NCBI RefSeq assembly: GCF_034190915.1
Contig: NW_026947485.1
Coordinates: 49,707,019 to 49,771,018 of the forward strand
Source of the DNA: Cavia porcellus
Taxonomy: Eukaryota; Chordata; Mammalia; Rodentia; Caviidae
DNA: 64,000 nucleotides
Reading direction: 5' to 3'
Shown here: positions 58,601 to 64,000 of the stretch, piece by piece
How positions within the stretch are numbered: position 1 is the stretch's first letter
How the letters are laid out: each line of letters starts with the position of its first letter
Notes under the pieces: generated by a model
Seen by the model: only the letters and a program-made list of their open reading frames with translations
Database searches by the model: none
What the model was told of the DNA's origin: nothing
Position numbers and translations under genes: made by a program

Positions 58601-59821
58601 GCTTTCCCAGTTCAGTAATATATTGTAGATCCATACCAGAAGTATGATAAAACCACGATCATAAATAGAATGAAACTAAGAATATATTTCTGTACACTTT
58701 GAAGATTACTACAGTTGTGAGGATTGTCCATTGAACAATACATTTTTAGATTAGATCTGTTCAACCAGAAAATGTAGGGTGGCCCTTTCAGTCATTCTGG
58801 TGATATTTTAGCCACCTGTTATTCTTAACACTCAAAGGTCAAAGTACAAGCCTTGGGTTTTTGTAGAAATTTCTCTTACATTTATTACTACTAATGTATC
58901 TTAATTTAAAGGAAAAAACTACTTCTCTGGTTATGGTTTTTGGGGTAAAATATGAGGTTTTTGTTTTTAACCTGTCACAGTGAAAGTGTAAATACATTTT
59001 GAGTAAATGAAATGAGGAAAAAGCTAGATCCCGTATTTCCAAAAGCGACTGGAACGGAGTGAAGAGAGTAAGCAAGGGGATCCATGCACTCATTCCTTCA
59101 CTCATCAGCTGCTGTCTTTCTAATCCTCTGCATGTGCCCTGGGTCAGGGGGTTCCTAGTGAATGAGGACTGTGATTTCTCTTTCTGTGGATGTTAGATGC
59201 TAGTGGGACAGATGGGCATCGAACTGATAAATATGTAGATGAATTATATTTAATAGTGTATTTGGGCAAAGAACAATTCATGAACTGGACAGCACTCATA
59301 GCCAGAAAAGGTTCAGAGAGTTCTGCTGGGCAGTTTGGACAGTTAGTATTTGTTGACAGTACAAAAAGAGCTTGATTGATTGCAGCTGGGCACTTGGTTT
59401 TATTTGAATGTGGTCTCAGCAGTTGGCAACCTGTGATTGGTTGACACTGGGCTGCTTGTGATTGATTGGCCAATACTCAGTTGTTAGCTACTTCTAAATT
59501 AGGTTTTCAGTTTGTCTACATGGTAAGTTTGGTTGTGGCTCGTATGAGACAGCCTCATGCCAGTGGCCTCCTGCTTATTTGATTAAAATAAAAATATGGA
59601 AGTACAAATTATAATTTTAGAAGAAAAAGAAACAATACTGTGAGAGATTATGGAGAAGACTGCAGTCTAGATGGGGTCAGGGCAGGCTTTCTGAGGAAGT
59701 GAGACCCCTAGACTCCACAGTAGAGAGACACCATCTGCTCTGCTGGAAGGAGGTTCAGGTGCAGGGGGATACCATAGGCAAAGAATTCAGAGAGAAAAGA
59801 GCTTGGAAATACATTGCTATT

Positions 59822-59824
59822 ATT

Positions 59825-59859
<35 letters not shown>

Positions 59860-60045
59860 TGGGATTGGGGATTCAATCCCGGGCTTTCTTGATGAACTAC
59901 AGACCTAGCCCCTTCATTTCTTTAAATTTTGAGACAAGGTCTTGCTGAGTCACTAAATTGCCCAGGTTGGACCCAAACATGGAATCTCCCTGCCTCAGCC
60001 TTGAGCAGTGCTGGATGACAGTTGAGCGCCACCACACCCAGCTGA
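59822..60045 (-). mobile_element. B1-ID composite SINE, antisense, with an (ATTT)n tail
   Basis: (ATTT)n at 59822-59860 is the A-rich tail expanded as a tetranucleotide. It is followed by GGGATTCAATCCCGGGC (ID part), then GAGACAAGGTCTTGCTGAGTC..CCTGCCTCAGCC..CCACCACACCCAGC (B1 part). Confidence 0.93.
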
Positions 60046-60279
60046 ATTTGACAGTTTATATGAATTCCAATGTGTCAGAGAGAGAAATTTGTAAGACTAG
60101 ATAAGGAGACAGGCTTGGGTGACAATGCAAACCATGATGATACCTTTGACTTTTATATCAGGTGGGAGGAACATTGGATTACCTGAATTTCAGAATGCTT
60201 GTGATTTAGTTGGCATTTTCTAAAACAGAATTTCCAAAAAGCAATTATATTGCACTTGATGTTTTGCTTTCAAAGTGTT

Positions 60280-60490
60280 TTTTGTTTGTTTGTTTATATG
60301 GGGTTGGTTTGTTCATTTGTTTGGTTTTTGTCCTGGGGATACGACACAGGGCCTTCATACTGAGTACCCACCTTTCTCAGGCAGAATCTTACCAGGATCC
60401 TAAGTTTCCCAAGCTGGGCTGAAAACATGCAATCGTTCTCTAGCCTCCCAGAGTACTGGGGTTACAGGCAAGAAGCACCATGCCCAGTTT
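60280..60490 (-). mobile_element. B1-ID composite SINE, antisense
   Basis: TTTGTTTGTTTG tail, CCTGGGGATACGACACAGGGCC (ID part), then CAAGCTGGGCTGAAAACATGC..CCTCCCAGAGTACTGGGGTTACAGGCAAGAAGCACCATGCCCAG. Confidence 0.9.
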
Positions 60491-61291
60491 AAAAGTTTTA
60501 ATTTATTAATTGTAAATATTTAAAATGTATCACAAGTTTCAAGGAGGCAAGGATACATAAATATTGTCAGCTGCTGGGCCGACACAGGAGTGCCAGGGTG
60601 GGAGCAGAGCATCCGCAGGGGTCATCTGGGAGCGGCGGGTACTCAGGTGCTGCCCTTTTCTAAGGTATGGAAAATGTGCTTCCTCGTCACTGCCTTGCTC
60701 AGCAATGGACAGTTTTGCTTCAGATCATTAAGTTATCTAATTATGGTTTTCGGTTGAGATTGATATAAGATAATGTTCTCCACTTGACAGTTTTTTTTTT
60801 TAAAAGGCAAAATTCTGTCTTTGGTTTTATTGTCACTTATTCACTTCACCACAGTTTTTAAATGAATTTTATTTTTAGAAATCTTTTGAGGATTTAAAAG
60901 AGCTATATATTTCCAAAGATGCACTTGTTATAAAATCAAATGAATTCTTCCATATAGATTGAGGTAAAATAGCAGAAGACTGCTTCACATAGTGCTGAAA
61001 GGGACTTGATCTTTGAACTAAGTCTGAATGTGCTCTGCTCTAGTAGATCCATGCTAGCTTCTTTTTGAGTGGGTCATTGTAGTGTTTATGGCGATCTGAT
61101 GACCCCATGCAGAAATTACATGCTAGAGTAGACAAGCTCTTCAGCAATCTGTATCACTCTGATGAAATTCTTCTATGAAAAATAGGATCAGTGCCAGGCA
61201 TCTTGCCTATATTCAAATGAGATTACATCTCATATGGCGCTTAAGTTTTCATGGTTAAAATATCATAGTAAACTCTTAGGAAGCTTTTAGG

Positions 61292-61372
61292 CTCATGATG
61301 CAACTCAGTGGTTGAGTGGTTGCTTAGTGTGTACAAGGACCTAGGTTCAATGGCCAGCCCCTAAAACAAACA
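61292..61372 (+). mobile_element. Older ID SINE
   Basis: GCTCATGATGCAACTCAGTGGTTGAGTGG..AGGACCTAGGTTCAATGGCCAGCCCC and an A-rich tail. Confidence 0.8.
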
Positions 61373-62179
61373 AAAACACCCAGTTCTTCAGTGACTTTAG
61401 AGTACCTCAAGCATGGTATTAAGCAGTAAACACAGAAACTCATCTAGTTGGGAAAAGTCACCCATTTACTATCTGGGCTTCCAAGCTATTCTATCATCAA
61501 GGTTACCTTTAAATCTCTGCATAAATGGAACAAACGCATGTTTCAATATTGTACCTTCTTGCCTAATGCACCATCATAGGTTTGTTTGTATTGTAAGGAT
61601 TAACCATGTAATACACCCCAAGGCCCAGAGTCAGCTTGTAAAACATAGCAGGTACTTGAAAAAAAAATTGTATTTTCATCTAAATCTGTCTCGATAGACT
61701 TTTTCTTGAACTATCTTATTCTCCATGTCCTTCAAAAGTTATAAGGCCGATCTTGGTTACATGGTTCCAGTGTTCTCAAGTGGGCATTTGTTAGAAAATG
61801 CCAGTCCAGATGGGAACGATGACTAATCTGTGTCTGTTAATTTATCTGCACAGCAGGCATAAGACCAGCCAGAAAATAATCAGTGTTAGGAAATCAGATA
61901 GGTATTATGGATGGTCAGACCACAGGCTAGTAAGAGCTAGGATCAGTGACGCTTCTCAAACTTAAGTGACCACTGTCTGTTGTCCCAATGGTTAGCTAGG
62001 AGAGACCTTGGATGAGGTGAAGTGGCATTTGTCACATGTTACTCAAACATTTCCTAAAACAAAACTACCCCGCCCCCTCAAATTTAAGAATTTGGAAAAC
62101 TTTTAAAGTATAATGGAAATAGTATATAGAATATTCTTAATTTTTAAGAAGTAACTTAATTTTAAAGAAGTAACTTTTA

Positions 62180-62310
62180 AATAAGGATGGCTTGGTGAGT
62201 GTCTTATATGGTACATACCTACAGGTCCAGCTAGTCAGGAAGCTGAGGCCAGACCCCTTGAGCCCAGGAGTTTCAGGCAATCCTGTGCAACACAGAGATC
62301 AGACCCATGA
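62180..62310 (+). mobile_element. 7SL-derived SINE monomer, old
   Basis: GGTACATACCTACAGGTCCAGCTAGTCAGGAAGCTGAGGCC..CCTTGAGCCCAGGAGTTTCAGGCAATCC is a 7SL-type monomer. Confidence 0.75.
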
Positions 62311-62664
62311 ATTATTTATACACTTAATTCCCAACTGTCAGTCTGTTTCCCGAATGTCTGTGTTTAAGCAGTGTATTCTGTACTAATGTTGTTAATGTTA
62401 AGTTTTGGTTTTTGGTTGAATCATTTTCAGCTCTGCATGAAAATGATTTCAGTCCTGCTTATGACCATAACCATCAGACAATTTCAAAAAAGAGGTTGTT
62501 TTGTTCTTTTAAATTAAAGCAGTGTCTTTTCTATAATCTCCTCCCTCCACCCCATATCTGTGAACTTTTCATGAGTTTACTTCCTTTGCCTGCAGATGGA
62601 ATTTGAGCAATAGATTGAGATGAAAAGACTTAACATTGTTGGGTTTTGTTTATGAGGCAGGCAG

Positions 62665-62770
62665 TTCACCTGTGTTATCTCCTTCTAGCCCTATGAAATC
62701 CACTGTGATCAGTGATATTACCCCCACTTTAAGAATGGAGACACTGAGAGAAGCCATTTTCTGACTGACC
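62665..62770 (+). mobile_element. MIR-family fragment
   Basis: TTATCTCCTTCTAGCCCTATGAAATCC, ATATTACCCCCACTTTAAGAATGGAGACACTGAGAGA. Confidence 0.72.
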
Positions 62771-64000
62771 CCTTAAGTCTACTGTCGCCAGAGGCAGTAT
62801 TCAATACTGAATATTAAGTACTGTACTCAGAAGTAAGCCTTTGTGGAACTGGAGGTCATCATTCACATATTCTTTATTTCACTCTAAATGCTGCACATTC
62901 TCAGAACTTCTCTCACGCACCTGCAGGCAGCTGTAAATAGTAAAAGCTACACAGAAATCATAGCAACAAAGAAATTGTTAATCAGTGTTTAATCATTCAC
63001 TTGCTGCTCACCCAAATGATTGCAAGTAATTGTAAACAGAATTAAGTCCTTTATGATTTCTCAGATCTTACTGATTGGCAATTACGATAATATAGACAAG
63101 CATCATTGATTATTAATGTTTTTGTCATCCTATTAATTATCATACCTAAAGTTTGTACTTTTTGTAATTGGGATGTGATTCTGTCTTCTTCTGATGAAAG
63201 AAAACAGTGCATGACCCAAGTTTGCTGTTAAACAAATGATAAGAGATTTCTGAAATGAACAAGGACCTAATTACTAAGCAACCATTCTTTCTCATTTGAC
63301 CCTTTTCTCACATTTCAGTCATTTCTAAATCTGTTTCTTATAGTTGCATTTGATTTTGTAATATTTGATCAATTTGTTTTGGATCTAAAAAAGATTAGTA
63401 AATTGAGTTTTTAGTAAGAATTTAGCTGGTTTTCCATGAAAGGCTCTTATACTAACTTCCTTAATATTATATAATCTTTTGACTTTTCACAATCAATACA
63501 AATGATTGTGAGGGTAGATTTGGAAAGCCAGGGCAACAGTAAAAGCACTGTCAGTGAAACCTCAATGTTATAGATAACGGGTAGGTTAGAATGCAGTGGT
63601 AACTAGCTTTGTAGAAAGTTCAGGTTTTCTTTTACAGAACCCCAATCAGCAGAATCTAGTTTTACATTATCCTGAGTAAACTTTTAAAGATCCTGTATGC
63701 TAACAGGGAGTTGACAGTTGTTTTCCCCTAATGAGTCTAGTTTCTCAAGGTACTGAGTATACATCTTCATAGATACTTTCAAAAGTACATCTGGTTTTTT
63801 TGCTGGGTTTCTTTAAAAATAATGAGCCCTTACAAGTGTGCTGGGAAGCCACTTTCCATCGCTTCTCCTTGGCCATAGCAAGTTCCGTGTGATTTTGTGC
63901 ATATTGGGAAGCGGACAGTAAGATGTATGGTGGGTTTGGTGGGAGGGTAAATAGGACACTTAGTTAATGAAAAGGCTTTAGAAGTCTTTAATGGTTATTG

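Larger units (their letters stand above)
48178..64000 (+). other. CTTNBP2: CTTNBP2 intron 2 (5' part, continues beyond the window)
   Basis: The intron begins at a consensus donor (GTAAGA). The expected exon 3 peptide (beginning ARRKEVF in the family as I remember it) is not found in the window. The interval contains young ID-type SINEs, an L1 3' end, a class I ERV fragment, a MER20-type hAT fossil and composite SINEs. Between them is AT-rich unique DNA, for example 55.1-57.3 kb and 62.8-64 kb. Confidence 0.9.

Noticed and set aside
59144..59473. 109-codon minus-strand open frame in intron 2
   Set aside because: No domain or homologue recognised and no splice context. Neighbouring 59380-59570 has the texture of an old repeat (ATTGGTTGACACTGGGCT), but I could not name the family.

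Overview
The window looks like nuclear DNA from a placental mammal. It has widely spaced exons with GT/AG borders, one CpG island, and abundant MIR, L2, L1, hAT and MaLR repeats. B1-like 7SL-derived SINEs, B1-plus-ID composite SINEs and tRNA-derived ID-type SINEs point to a rodent. The composite elements, with a shortened ID part, and the absence of typical mouse/rat B2 and B4 elements suggest a non-murid rodent (squirrel-related clade, or possibly beaver). The species is not resolved.

Only one protein-coding gene can be supported. It is the 5' end of CTTNBP2 (cortactin-binding protein 2) on the + strand. A CpG island at about 36.4-37.5 kb contains the presumed TATA-less promoter, the 5' UTR and coding exon 1 (27 codons, 36869-36949). 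Intron 1 is 11,120 bp. Exon 2 (36 codons, 48070-48177) begins the conserved coiled-coil N-terminal domain. Intron 2 runs off the right edge. The rest of the gene lies beyond position 64000.

Layout: 1-36.4 kb is upstream intergenic DNA built mostly from interspersed repeats. These include an internally deleted L1, an ORF1-only L1-like (possibly HAL1-like) element with a duplicated tail, MaLR internal sequence in inverted arrangement, a run of three MaLR LTRs, hAT fossils and many SINEs. 36.4-37.5 kb is the CTTNBP2 promoter and first exon. 37.5-48.07 kb is intron 1, relatively poor in repeats. 48.18-64 kb is the start of intron 2, with young tRNA-derived SINEs carrying clear target-site duplications, an L1 3' end, a decayed class I endogenous retrovirus fragment with a gag zinc-knuckle remnant, and several older repeats.

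I found no CRISPR array, operon, bacterial feature, or convincing new multi-gene system. The observations most worth checking are the unusual structure of the CTTNBP2 5' end (G-quadruplex motif, CGG repeat, reading frame open through the 5' UTR and into intron 1) and several structurally informative transposon insertions. Repeat family names are by recognition only and their boundaries are approximate.
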